DNA of 64,000 bases from Daucus carota subsp. sativus (Eukaryota; Streptophyta; Magnoliopsida; Apiales; Apiaceae). The DNA lies in assembly GCF_001625215.2 (NCBI RefSeq), contig NC_030384.2, positions 28,880,527-28,944,526 of the forward strand. The letters run 5' to 3'. Positions 21,818-35,300 of the stretch are shown in pieces. The notes under the pieces are model-generated. The model saw nothing but the letters and a program-made list of their open reading frames with translations. It was not told the origin of the DNA and searched no databases. A program made the translations under genes and the position numbers. Each line of letters begins with the position of its first letter. Positions within the stretch are counted from its first letter, which is position 1.

Positions 21818-24800
21818 TATACTCCCGTGTACCTTTTTGTAAAGTAAAGCATATATGCGAGAAAATGTTAGTTCAATATATCTTAAATTAAGTTGTGCTT
21901 ATATATAGTAGAAATTATTGAAAATTATATTCCAAAAATATTTTATAAAAGACATTCAGAAAAAATTAATTCGAAAAGAGAAAGAGTCAAATAATTTTAA
22001 ATATTTTTTTTCAAAAGAGAAATGTAAAAAAGACGAAAAGAGTGTATGTAGAATTATGCAAAGGTTGGATAATATATTTTTAATTCACTTTTATGTAATC
22101 TTAATTGAAAATTATCACTTTTTCGCTTCACATAATCATAAGTTCTGATTTCAATTAAAGTTTATGGAATCTCTTATGACTAATACTAAATTCTTAAGAA
22201 TAATTTAAAATTTTGACTGATAATCGTTAAAATTTTAAAAGTAATTCGAAATTTTGTTCAAATATTCATAATTATAATATATTTTTCAAATTCAAATTGA
22301 ATGGATTTCATTTAGAATTCTAAACTTGAACAAATAATTGTTTTGGAATGATTTGGATTTCATGTGAAATTTAGGACATTAAAATATTAGTATAAGTCTG
22401 AAAATTTGAAATGATAATTTTTGGTCATTTTTTTTAAAACAAGAAAAAAGATAAAATTTAAGTTATCAGCATTTGTTGAATAGAATAATCGAATAACCCT
22501 CTTTCCACATGGTTAATCCTTAAAAAAAAAAAAAAAAAAAATTGAACCCTCGGTTTAAATTGTGTATGCGCCCCTAAACGTCTTACAAAGGGATTTATAG
22601 TTTCAACTTTCAACCACCAGTGCAATGCTCAGGCCAAAAGGCATAATAGATTGAGTGTTAGGAACGTAAGTCGAATTAATTATATATCATACATTTGAAT
22701 TTATCACTTCAAATAAATTATTATAGTATACTATAAAAAGTTGCAGACAGTCGAAAATGTCGTCGGAAGGTAGTGGTCAGCGTCGAAGAATGTATCATAA
22801 TCACAAAATAAGAGAGACAGCGTAATATGCAGCCGTTCACGAAATTCTTTTTCATCTTTTCGTCGTCAAAATCTCGCTATTCAGTTACAAAAAAATATAC
22901 AAATATATATATGTTCAACATAATGCTAATTAAATAACCAATGATTTACTAATTTAAAATCGGTTTGGTTTGATGGAGGGTGGCGTAAAATATTCATTAT
23001 TTGATTATATATTTTAATATTTGGTTTTACTTCAAAAATATGGATAATATTATAGTAAAATGTGATTATGAATTAAATGTGCTTCTTAAATAATTAATAA
23101 ATATGTTAAACAAGTATTTTTATTGGGCATATTAAATAATTTTATATCAGTTTATAAATCATTTTTAATGTTATAATTTTTATGATTGTTCATCATCATA
23201 TTATATATGTAATTTGTAGTCAAAGTTCGGTCAATTTGACCATAAAAAGTCAAACAAGCCAAGAATTATGGGATTCATGTTAAACAAGCTGCAGCTGAAA
23301 TAGAGTCTGTTAAGTATATTTTAATACGCGGAAATCTTATGATAAAAAACATGCTAGAATAGAGTCGGTTGTTTGGGTATGTGAAAATCTTGCTGGAAAA
23401 AAAAAAAGTTCGGTTGTATTAATATTAGTCTGCATGAGCGCTGGTGGATATCTTTTGTGACGTAGGTATTGTCTGGGATTGCCGTTGAGCAATAGTAGTT
23501 TTTTGGTCAAAAGTAAATTGTAAAGCAGTTTTTCCGAACAGAACGGATTTCAACCGAAAAGCTACATGTTTTTGAAAAAAAACTGTTTTTCACCTTTTGC
23601 AGGAAGCTGTTACAGATTTCACTATTAACTCTCAATAAAAATATTATTTTTCTATATTATAACTTAAAATAACCCATATCAAAAAAATTATCAAACAATT
23701 ATCTAATTTTATGTATCAGCATTTTTCTCGACAGGGCAGCAATCTGTAACTGCGCTCCCAAACAACCCTTAATACAATGCTATTTCGAATTTACTACTGA
23801 CCAGATCATATGAGAAAGCATCAGGTACTTTGACGTGCCCAAACCTTGGACTCCCATGATTTGACTTAAGCTGTGCATTGATACATATGCTTGTCATAAC
23901 GTGGATTATAGGCTGCCAACAGGAAAAAGATGCATGCTTTTGACTAGTGATCTGCGGCAAGGACTGTATGTTTTGTGTCGCAGGAGCTGCTTTTCACATG
24001 TCCTTTCACTCAGTTGAATCGAAGGCTTTTAGGGTCGTTGCTCTCTTGATTTTACAGTCATTTATCTGGTGGAACATGATTGCTCAACTTCATGATTAGG
24101 AGATGGGTGGTTCATTCAAGTACCAGAAAGAAACAAGTCATGCAAGATATTTTGAGAATACAACTTCCACCTCAACTTGGTTGCAGGAAGGATTCAACTA
24201 AATTTAGCTCTGCATCTACCAACAACAATCTACAGACTTGGCTAATGGGTTGTACTGTATATTTTTAGACAGTCTCCTCATGTCTTGGAGCAGTGGATTT
24301 GTAAGCCTGTCAATTCTTTTATTAGCTACTCCAGTATGAAAAGAGGATATGAGAACAACAGCACTAATTTAGTTAAAACAAGTTTTAAGAGCTTGTTTTT
24401 ACAAGTTTCTTACCTCATCCGTTTTTCTTAATCTCGACTATCAGGTATTTAACACAAGAAATCAAAATGAAATCCATATTTTCAAACTGCACCTTAGTTT
24501 AGTGAATCATATTAATTATTTTACATGCCTTTGTAACTGCCGCCTGTATAGTTTTTGATTTGTCCGTTTGTTTCTTCCACCGGACTTCGCCACCTGATAA
24601 TAGGGAATGTTTAGGTAAATTCCATGTGAATAAGGCCATGAGCTAAGATATTATAATCATATTGTATATCACACATTATTTTATTTATGGTACACTAACC
24701 CGGGGGTCTTCACGGAAATAGTCTCCCTACTCTAAGGATAGCGAGTACGTATGATATGGTACGGTACAAATAACTTCAATCTGAAAGTGTTCACACGACT

Positions 24801-25336
24801 TCAGAAATCCAAGTTACTACCATATATATATACAACATATACTTCTCATTTTTAATCCAATTCTTTATCTTAAGCCAGAAATTATTTTTTTTTAATATGG
24901 CCAAACCGTCCTATAAAACGATGCATTGGATTAGAGATGTCAAAAAAATCTGAAATCTGAAATCCGATCCATTTCGATTTGGAAAAAAATCTAAAAACCC
25001 CGATCTAAAAAAACCCGATCTGACCCGGTCTGGATCCGGACTGAACAGACTTTTGTGTATCTCCACGTTGGACATGCATTATGGACTATTGTTGATTAAT
25101 AAATAAACCAGTTCAGAAAAAGCAGATGCAGTGTTTGATCTTCGCTATATAAATAAACACACACGGGCCTAATTATGATCACCTTTGATATGATCGAGAC
25201 ACGATTGCCACCCGGCCCAACCCCACCTCCCCATTTGATTACACGGCGTGTCCGCACTCCGCATACGCACGCTTATATGAGTTACATGCACGTGTGACTT
25301 GGCGGATTAAAAATTAAGACTACATGTTTTAAATGA
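21818..25336. other. intergenic; weak MITE relic at about 23466-23770
   Basis: No host gene recognised. At about 23466 attgtctgggattgc faces gcgctcccaaacaaccctt at about 23752, a possible worn MITE with the GGGTTGTTTGGGAG type of end. An A run lies near 22522-22540. Words resembling a widespread asterid repeat (gggtcttcacgg, gtctccctactc) lie near 24704. Short open frames at 23.77-24.27 kb show no family match I can name. Confidence 0.35.
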
Positions 25337-25590
25337 TACTCCCTCTCTCCCTTTAGTTCCTTACATTATTTTTTTGACACAATTTTTAAAACTCATTTAA
25401 AATTCTCAAAAAAAAAACTCATTTAAAATATAATTTCATAATATATTTTTTAAAACAAAAATTTCGCAAATAATAATTTGATGTTAAACTTTTATTTAAA
25501 AATATAAAATTTTTAAAAAAAGTTGTAGAATTATATTTTATAGGAGGCTCAAATACGTGCAAATAGTAAACGTAATCAACCTAGGGAGTA
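25337..25590. mobile_element. Stowaway-like MITE
   Basis: The ends tactccctctctccc and ctagggagta are inverted, with a TA duplication. Internal words (ttacattatttttttgacac, aaatacgtgcaaatagtaaac) match those of the element at 52280, so the two are one subfamily. Confidence 0.65.
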
Positions 25591-25606
25591 ATATAATATG
25601 GATTTG

Positions 25607-25652
25607 TCTGGTGTGTGCCATGGGCAAATGCTAATCATGAGCACACACTAGA
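25607..25652. mobile_element. 46-bp miniature of the GTGTGCCATGGGCA MITE family
   Basis: tctggtgtgtgccatgggca followed closely by gagcacacactaga: the two ends of the element described at 38591-38766 with almost nothing between them. Confidence 0.55.
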
Positions 25653-26285
25653 AAAATCGATATAATATTTGTTGATTATTATAAATATGACATGTTTCAT
25701 ATATAAAATTGGATATATTTTAGAAAATTCTAGATATCTGGAAAATGTTCTCATTAATCCACTCACATTGGATAAATTTTAGTAAATCATCCAAATATTC
25801 GAAAAAATGTTTTGGTTGATTCCATTCGCGTCCATAATAATGAGATCCTCTTCTAATCTGTCATCTTATTTGAAAAAAATGGAAACTGAATCTGTAAAAA
25901 AATTTATAAAATTTTTGATATTTATATAATTTGAGTTATAATATCAAAAATAATATTTTTGTAAGAGTCGAAAAACTTTTCGCGAAAATCAAAAAACAGT
26001 TTTATTCAAAAATAAGTTGATCTGTTTTTTTTTCTTCTAAAAATAGCTTTTAAATCAAAATTTAATATTTCAAAAAAAACTATTAAATAATTTTTCACCG
26101 ATTTTTAACAAAATAACTACTATTTACTTTCTATAACAATTATACCAAATAAAACCCGTATTGTTCATCTATTATATAGCCTCTACTAGTCTCAAAACTC
26201 TACCCTAGACCTAGATCTATTATGCCCTTAATCCCACTAAGATTATTGAATTTAAGATATCTGCCAAATTATAGGATACACTCAT

Positions 26286-28569
26286 TGTAACATCCCGACT
26301 TTTCGGAATATTAAAAACTAATTTCACAACATAAATAATACAATTATTTAAATCAAAATCCTCAAATAATATATAAGTCAAAGCAGCGGTCAAACCCAAT
26401 AATCAAAAATCATAAACTTGGAGACGCAGCTCCATAAATCCAAACCAATAACTAATAAATTCATCAAATTATTCTTAATAAATACTAAGTCTTTATTCTC
26501 TAAAACAAATAATCACGAAGCATAAAATCCAAAAGTCCTCAATCTTATTCTCAAAATTCTTCCACATGATAGAACCTGAAATATAGAAAAACGGATGAGC
26601 TACACAGCTCAGCAAGTAACAATTTGACTGTACATAAATCTCAAATCAATGGGTGGTTTTATAAAACATAGTTTCTGAAAAACAATAATAATTTGTAAAA
26701 TATTTGTAAAAACAATTCCAACCCAAAGTTTATGTTTTAAAAAAACAATTTCAGAATTTAAACAGAACAGAGCATAACAAAATAAAACGAAATGAAAATC
26801 TTTTAAATATCACAGTCTTGCTCTACGGTCACACTTACCCAGTGACCGGGATCTTATTCTTATTCTTTTGCCACACTTACCCAGTGACCGATATCTAAAG
26901 TTCAATAATCACGCGCCCTTAGCAGGTATCTAAAGTTGCACATTTGTGCGCCTACTAAGGGTATCTAAGGCTAGTTCCGGAACTATAGCGTAGACTACGA
27001 ACGGGTTCGAAACGTAGAGACTGTGTTCTAAAATTCACAAATACTTATATCTTATAAATTCGAAATCAAAACTCTTATATCTTATACGAATTAAAAACAG
27101 AATCGAAATATCTTTTCAAAATTTAAAAGCGAGTCAAAAGTACTTACCTCAAAGTCGACACTTAAAATCCAAAATTAATTACACGATCAAAGCCTCTACA
27201 TTTAATTAATAAACAAACATAATTAACATGTAGTACTCCTTAAACAACCAAGAGCAAGGCACATAACAAATCTTAACAAAATTTAAATTTTAACAACTAA
27301 TAACAATTAACACAATTCAATCACTGAATAAGACAAATGACAATGCATGCTGTTACAAATCTCGAATTTAACCAAATATAGCTGCTGAATATGAGAGAAT
27401 AGTCAACTGGAGAAATAAAGTACATTCAACAAGGATTTCAAAATGACCAGATTCATAATAAACGGACAGATAACGAATTAGTTATGAATTTTAGAAGTTC
27501 AAGTAACAGAGCAGAATTTTACTCAGGAGCAGTTTACATTCAAAGCAGATTTTGATGAAGAAAACAAACTGATCTCAATTAGACTATAACTAAACACTTA
27601 AAGATCATTCTCAGAGGTTTCAGAATTGGTAAATATCACAATTTTATGGCAAATAACGAGGGAGATATGAATTTTTAGACACGGAACAACTCAGCAGAAA
27701 AGTATAAACAGCCCTGAATCTTTGTAAGTCAGTTTAGACAATTAAATAAATTTAAACAACAAATGGGTATGACTGATAACTAAAGATTATGTCTCAAGCT
27801 TTTCAGATTGGTATCACGAGTAAATTTTCGACATACGATCAATTTATAGCGAATTTTTGAACATGGGAAAAAGTTTCGCGACTAAGAACTAAAGGGTAAC
27901 AAAGAATGTGATTTTAAAAATAGATACACTGCTAATTTCGAAATAAGTCCTGAGACAAAAGTTGTAGGTATCGAAGAGAGCTTTTCAGAATGTCCAGAAT
28001 CAACAACATCCGATCAATTTTCAATTTACTACGATTTTTACAACCCAACTGATTCACAGAAAATACTATATACGAATTTCAGCATAAACAATTAAGCAAA
28101 CAAGATATATTTACATCAAATACACATGACAAGGAGCAATAAATCAATAACTCAAGTCAACATATACGTGCAAAGATCGAAGAGAAAGAAAACATACTCG
28201 TCCACGTAAATTGCTGTACAACTTATTCGGTATCTAAAGGGATTCTTATATATAGCACATAAAACCTAAGGGAATTTCCAAACTTGGGTCAAAATTTTCT
28301 CCACCTCATAAACCAATTTCCAAATATAAGGTTTTCTCACAAAGATTTTGATTTTCGAAAGTATTTCTACGCTTCTTTCCATTAATAAAGAATTCTCTCT
28401 AATTTATTATTCAAAATAACTAACCCAAAATAAATTCTAGAAATTTCCAATTAATACTAATATCTAAATATATAAATACAAACATTCTAAATCTAATATC
28501 TGACTCATAATAACAATACTAATTAAATAAAAATATTTAAATAAATAAATAAAATCACAGGATTTTACA
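26286..28569. mobile_element. solo LTR, 2.28 kb, probably Ty3/gypsy-type
   Basis: Begins tgtaacatcccgac and ends ggattttaca, that is TG...CA, and is flanked on both sides by the 5-bp duplication ctcat (26281-26285 and 28570-28574). There is no second LTR and no internal coding region in the window, so this is a solo LTR left by recombination. The TGTAACATCCCG opening and the internal word gctacacagctcagcaagtaa are common in plant Ty3/gypsy LTRs; the family name is inference. The matching duplications suggest a fairly recent, but undated, insertion. Confidence 0.8.
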
Positions 28570-28574
28570 CTCAT

Positions 28575-30000
28575 ACACATAGGACGGAGGCCCTATCGAC
28601 CATCATGATCAGAGTTTTGTATATATGCACATTTTATTATAGAAGAACCGGGTCAAGAATGGAAGTAATGATTCATATCGGAGGCAAGAAAAAATGGCAA
28701 CTCTCTCCTGCTCCACCCAAAAACAAGATTTGGATCTGCATGTGGAGGCCATCATATGATGTAGATATTATAAAATATTTATCCAACTATCTGATAAAAT
28801 GACCGGATCGGATATTAAAAATTCAAATCATTGCATTAATTTATACAATTATATTGCTGTTAAGTGCTGACCTCTTCTTGGACAAGGACATACTTATGTA
28901 TACCACGTTTAGTTGAGCGCCACAATATGCCTGATACAGAGCAAAATAGTCGCATACAAAAAAACAACAGTATACTTCACGTGTTTAGCCCGTTTTTCTT
29001 GATTTTACAAACATAATTATATGTAGGCCAATATTTATTGTTTAAATTATTATAGTTTATTAATTCATTACAAATTCTATCATTATATATATACAGAAAA
29101 GTTATACGAAGACCGCTATCTCATCAGAGACCTGACCACTTAAGTTCTGCGATCAAAACACTATAAAATACATTATTTTATTAAGTATGTTTTATAAATA
29201 GCATGTTTTCATTAAAATTGTTGAAAATCATATATGTTCGATAAATAGATGATGTATATTCTGCAAGTTAGAACAAATGTTCTCCAAAGTAAACATATTT
29301 AGTAGAATAAAACATTTTGTAATGTTCTACATGTAAAACTTATATGATATTCAAGAATTTGAATGAAATAATGATTTTGTATAACATGATATGCAAAACT
29401 ATACGTTTTGCAATATTTTTATGTAATATTTTATTTGCTGAACATAAGTGATTTTCACGGTCCAAAAAAATTGGTTTCCATAGAACTAAACTCGTTTTCA
29501 GTAGTTTTGTATGAAGAAGCTTCTTAATCCATATCCAGATTTTCCACTTGAAAAATTCGATCATTTAATTACTGAGTTATTAAAAAAAAAATGAGAGTTA
29601 CACGAGTTGTAAGCAGCGAGACTCGCAAATAGAACAAAACGAGTAGAAAGATATTGTCAACATCCAAATTAATACTGCCTCCTAGATATTTTAGACTTGC
29701 GGGGGACTAAGACGAGTTTGGATATTGATTTGGTTCGGGAATCATGGACTCGGATAACATTTACCGATCCCGAAGTGACACGAAACGCATTCCTACTTCT
29801 ATGTGGGTTTTGATTTTTTTTTATATACAACTCAAAAGAGATTAAAAAAATGTTTGATTACTATGGGGAAATTATTATAGCACGAATCATCCTAATTGTA
29901 TTGACACTCAGTTGTTCGAGTCGTACATGTCGGCTGAATCTGTCAAAGTCGCGCACAAGAAGAGCCGAGACACAGAGACTGCCAATTGAGGAGTCTCATT
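28575..30000. other. intergenic, no gene recognised
   Basis: AT-rich sequence with short unconserved open frames. Nothing further supported. Confidence 0.4.
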
Positions 30001-30008
30001 ATCATTCT

Positions 30009-31170
30009 TAGGGGTGAACACGGGTCGGGTTGGCCGGGTTAGTGGCGAAAATTCAACCCAACCCAGTCGGTTTATAAAAATTCGAACCCGTTAACCCTGC
30101 AAAATATTTTCAACCTAACCCTATTATTCATACGTCGGGTAGGGTAGGGTAGAGTCGGGTTTATCGGGTTTTATCCCGTGAAATTAGAACTCAAGAACAT
30201 ATGTACAAATTTTCAATAGTGCACCTTAAATATTACAATTAACTAATAATTAATTAAGTATGCGAAAAGCTTAAATTTAAACCAGCAGACGTTTGGCAAC
30301 AACATAATCCTCACTTCTGTGGTCTACATATGTGACCTAATAACCAAGAAAACTAAGCAAAAACTACTTAAATACTGAAAACAGAAGCCATGTCGGTGAA
30401 TGCACATTTATATAGTTTAACAATTAACATTGACACTAAACACAATTCAAGTTTCAAGCCCTAGTCACACTATCCAGTAATATCAAATTCTAAGAGGTCA
30501 TTTGTTAAATCTGAATCATATTTTCTGAATGAATGAAAATTCTGGATGAATAGTGTTCTGAACGATTGAATTATGGTTCATTTGTTAAATTTAAAATTGA
30601 TTTTCTGAATAACTATTTTAATTTTAATATTATAATTAAAAATACAATAATAATTTTTTTTAATTTAAAACAAACTAATATTATATAATATAATAAATCA
30701 CAAGTTTAATATTAAAGTTTAAAACTTAAAATTAAAGAAGATATCACATACAGTATGTAATTAGTTGGATCACAGAGGCTGTATGATCCATTCAGATAGA
30801 ATTTTAAGCTGCTGTCGTCCAGAGCTTTTTTGCTCTCGTCCAGACTTTCAAAATGTGAAACAAACGGCATGAACGCGCAAAAAGAATTGGTTCATTCCAT
30901 ATCCTCTCATTCACCCGTTAACAAATGAGGTCTAAGTCTTCTGAATCAAGTTTTGTGTCGTCATGTAAAGCAACAAAAAACTTCTATTCGGGTTGGTCGG
31001 GTTGGGTCGGGGTTAATAATTTAAGAACCCTGACCCAACCCAATCTATTCGGGTTGATTAAAAATGAACCCAATTATTTTTTCGGTTTGAAACGGTTCGA
31101 TTTGTTCGGCCGAAATAAAGGAGTGGGTTGGGTCGGTTTTGCGGGTTGCACGGTCTTTTGTTCACCCCAG
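30009..31170. mobile_element. non-autonomous hAT element, 1.16 kb
   Basis: Ends taggggtgaac and, complementary at the right, ctggggtgaac. Flanked by near-identical 8-bp duplications atcattct (30001-30008) and atcattcc (31171-31178), the hAT length. Both subterminal regions are dense in cgggtcgggttgg-type words. No transposase is seen. It carries a second element inside. Confidence 0.8.
30495..30931. mobile_element. MITE nested in the hAT element
   Basis: Left end aggtcatttgttaa, right end (complement) acctcatttgttaa, flanked on both sides by ctaag (30490-30494 and 30932-30936). It is 437 bp and AT-rich. The superfamily is uncertain. It is younger than its host element. Confidence 0.7.
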
Positions 31171-31178
31171 ATCATTCC

Positions 31179-32386
31179 TATGTATCCACTTGGAGTTGGT
31201 GGTCTCATGCCTACCTCTAGCATTGTACACTAAGCAAGGCAAAGCCCACGAGGATGGGTTTGGTCGGATAAGAACTTATTTTTAAAAAACATGTTTTTGA
31301 GATCCAAAATTTAATTTTGTTAATTAGTATTTTATTGTTTCATAGTCTTAGAAACTAAATTTTAAATTAACAAATATTTTTTAAATATTAATAGATAATT
31401 TACTTTAATTTAACTCAAATTTATGATTTATTGTCAATTATGAGGTTTTATTAAAATTATGTCAAAATATATAAAAGGCAATCACACAAAGTAATATCGA
31501 CAGGACATTTAGATATAATGTATAAACCCCAGTAGTGGGTGGGCTTGTTCTGCAGGGTTCATAGAATCTGGTTTCTGTAGCAAAATAAATAATTGTGAAT
31601 AAATAATTAGTGTCATGTTTTGGACATGATCGTCCGTCAGCTTCTTGGGCTTATATATATGATTGTTAATTTATATGGCCCATATTGTATGCTTAACCTC
31701 TTTTTTATTTTTATCATTGTTTGGCCAAATGTTTAACCCCCTTTACTAATTAACAAAAAAAATATTTAATAAAATTATTCCAAGAACAATCTTTTCATCA
31801 ATTTTTTTTTAAGATATGCCATAAAAGAATTATGTATAAATCTTCCCTCCGTTGCCTTCAATGGTTTATATAATTATATTGGGGATGGACTCTGCACATA
31901 TTTTTATACTGTTATAAAATATAGTTTGATAAATAGTGTTAAATTTCTTCTTTTTTAAAAATAAAAATTTAATATTTAAATTTTATATAAACAAATTGAA
32001 AAATAAATTATGAAACTATATTTGATATATATTTTAAAATATGAAATCACTAGTATAAAAGAATTTTTTTAAAAAAAAATAAGAGACAGAAAGAAGCAGA
32101 CAGTCCGATCACAACAATTTATAAAAGGAAAATTACAATTATTTGCATACTTGGGGGATTATCAAAAATCACAGGCCATAAAAAATTCTAAAAATAAAAT
32201 CACAAAGACAGGAATTTTTTTTATTGACAAGTAAAAACAAAAAAGAAAAGGAAACGATAGCAGCGTGGCACTTGCGGCGGTCCACACGCTCTTCTTACCA
32301 TAGCAGCACACATTTTTGTTTGGTAACACTCTTCTTGTTCATTAGACATGTAGACACAATCACTCACGATAAACATCATTCGAACA
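31179..32386. other. intergenic upstream of the GT47 gene
   Basis: AT-rich. No gene seen and no clear TATA box assigned. Promoter elements of the GT47 gene presumably lie in its right part. Confidence 0.4.
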
Positions 32387-35300
32387 ATGGCCGGAAATAA
32401 TTCACGACACATGATAATACTAGTAACGCTGGTCCTAGCTGCGTTTTCAGGGTTCGGATATTCATTTAATTTTCATCACCCTTCGTTGTTTTCTACTAGC
32501 ACAAACGTAACGTCTCCTTTTTTGCACTTCCCGAGGCTTCCACGTGGTCGGCGTCTTGCGGCGGCGCCACCCTCTTCGCCGGTATGATCACTCCGCCGGT
32601 TATGTGTATGTTTGATTGTTTGGATCTTTATTAATTTCTGATATTATTATGATCAGCTGTAGTGCATCGATTCTTTTAGATTGTTGTTGTCTTAAAATTT
32701 TATAATTGAGGGTTGTATTTATAATTGTTAATATGACAAATTTTGAAGAATTAGCTTGGATTAATGGAAAGAGTAGTTGATGCATCACTCTAGGGTGGTA
32801 ATAGAGGAACGTCCATGGCTCGAAATTTGAATACTAATAGGGTTTTTGTATATAATTGCAGAATCATGTACATATTATTACGACAAAAACCATGGATAGA
32901 CATAATAATTTTACTGTGGAACTGAGGGAGTAGTTTATACATGACTTTCGGGTGCTAGAATCTGATTTCAATTGTATGGAATGGATAGTTTTTTTAGGGG
33001 TTATTTTGCTTATTTTTCGGTGCTTTAGATATTTAAGTACAAAGTACAGGGTGGTGATGATTCAACTTCGGGGCCTTTCAAATTCTTTTTTTTTCAACTG
33101 GGTGCAATTTAGGATATTTGTGTTTTTATTTTGTGATATTATTATTAGCTGTAATGCATCAGTTCTGTATGCATTTGTTTTAATTTTTGTTCTTGCCTTG
33201 TATTTTGTAATCTGGAATTGGCTATAGTTGCACATACATGTATGTATATATAGTTATGCTGATAAGATATTCAAGAATTAGCATGTGCTAATGGAATGAG
33301 TAGTTGATGCATGACTTTTGGGTTCTAGAATATGGTTTCAACTTCCAATTATATGTGTAGAATAACAGATATTTGTATTTGCTCGGTGAAATTTAGGATA
33401 ATATGGAATGAAAACTTTATAATTTGATAGGTAGGAATTGAGGAACATCGCCTGGATACTAGTGGCTAGTGGGGGTTTGCAAAATAGTCCATAACTCTAT
33501 ATACAGTTTTTTATGATTTATTATAAATGAACTAGCATAAATTAAATGATGAGTAATTTTATACATAACCTTTTGGGTTAAATATGGTTTCAATTTTCAA
33601 ATATATGAACAGTAGAATGAATACGTTTTTTGTTTGTTCACTGCATAAGAATTTTAAGTATAAAGGGAGGAGTTGAAGATTCAAGTTAATAGAAAGATTT
33701 GAAAACAACTCTTATGTATCGACATACTGCAGAGGAGGATATAGAATGGTGAGTTATTAATATGATAGGTAGAAAAGGAAGGACCAGGCCCGTCTCAACA
33801 ATATTGGAGGTACTGTATGTTAAACAAAAATAAAAAATTGGGGCCCTTTGTGTGGTAAAACACATACATACAAAAAATTTATATATGAGGGAATATATAC
33901 AAAATTGGATATAAAAATAAATTTAACATGAGGCTACACATGGATGTATGTAGAGGTGCTGTTGCATGGGTTTTGTTAGATTAATGGATTTCAAAATTGA
34001 CTATATACAGATACCTATATTACGAGTCTGGAAATTTTGGGGGGACTTCTAATTTAGGGGTCTTGTGCGGTTGAGCTTGTTGCATACCCTAATCTACGGG
34101 TCGGACGCACCTCCTGAATAGTAGTATATAGTTTGAATTATATAAATTTAAATTTTACAGTCTGTTTGCTTTTCAGAGTATTTTACTGATTTTTACTGCT
34201 TTAGATTTTTAATATCAAAGGAGGGGTGATAATTCAAACTCATGACCTTTTCGACAAAAGCTTTTTGTAACAACTGGGTGCAATTTTAAATATTTGATTA
34301 TGACTTAATATTTGATAGGGAGCAATGGAGGGAGTTGCAAATCTTAAATACTAATGGGTTTTGCACAAGGTATATTAATGATTTTATGTCAAAAAAACTC
34401 AAACAAGACTAATTGCTACAGTCTTACAGATTGTAAAATGAATTAGTATATCTTTCAGTAGTTGACACATTCTATGATGCATTAGATATTTCAGTACAAA
34501 AGGGAGGGGAGTGAGGATTTTAATTCAAGATCTTTACGACTTTTTGTATTAATTGGGTGTCATATATGATAATTGGCTAGATGACTTAATTTTTGATAGG
34601 AAGGAAGGGAGAAACATAGCTTCAACACCAGTAACGTGTGGCAGAGAAGGAACAAAAACTTCGAGAAGATTGAAGCACAGTTAGGAAAAGCCAGGGCTGC
34701 AATTAGGGAAGCTAAGAATCGAGATGACGAGCCAGACCCTGATTATGTGCCAAGTGGTCCAATGTATTGGAATTCAAAAGCCTTTCATAGGTACATAATG
34801 TAAAATGTGTCTCATTTTGGCCCCTTAATTGAAGAAATTAGTTCTTTCTTTCATATTTACTAAATAAAGTGGTATTGTCTGTAACAGAAGTTATCTGGAA
34901 ATGGAAAAACAATTCAAAGTGTTTATCTATGAAGAAGGAGATCCCCCAATATTTCACACTGCGCCAAGCCATGGGGTACTTGGATTAGAAGGGATTTTTA
35001 TTAATGAAATGGAACAGAGCCAGTTTCGTACCAGGGATCCTGACAAAGCTCAAGTTTATTTCTTGCCGTTTAGCATTATATCAATAGTTCACTTTGTTTA
35101 CGTGGTTGATTCCCATGATTGGAGTCTTATGGAAAATACTGTTGCAGACTATGTCAATGTGATTGCCCAGAAATACCCATACTGGAACCGAAGCCTGGGA
35201 GCTGATCACTTCATGCTAGCTTGCCATGATTGGGTAAGTCGATTTTTTATAATGAATTGGCTATTAAAATTATCTTTTATTAAGAACTGGCTTAAAATCC

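Noticed and set aside
23769-24268. Two short open frames, one on each strand
   Set aside because: No recognisable domain, no splice partners, and length expected by chance in this sequence.
24690-24770. Possible SINE-like remnant (gggtcttcacgg, gtctccctactc)
   Set aside because: Only loosely like a repeat I remember from asterids; no A tail or duplication seen.
28605-28802. Open frame of 65 codons after the solo LTR
   Set aside because: No family features; outside the LTR and not conserved with anything in the window.
30925-31233. Open frame of 102 codons over the hAT element's right end
   Set aside because: Composition comes from cgggttgg repeats; no start context or homology, and it crosses the element boundary.
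33781-34110. Possible TIR element in GT47 intron 1 (caggcccgtct facing gggtcggacgcacctcctg)
   Set aside because: The ends pair poorly and no target duplication is visible.
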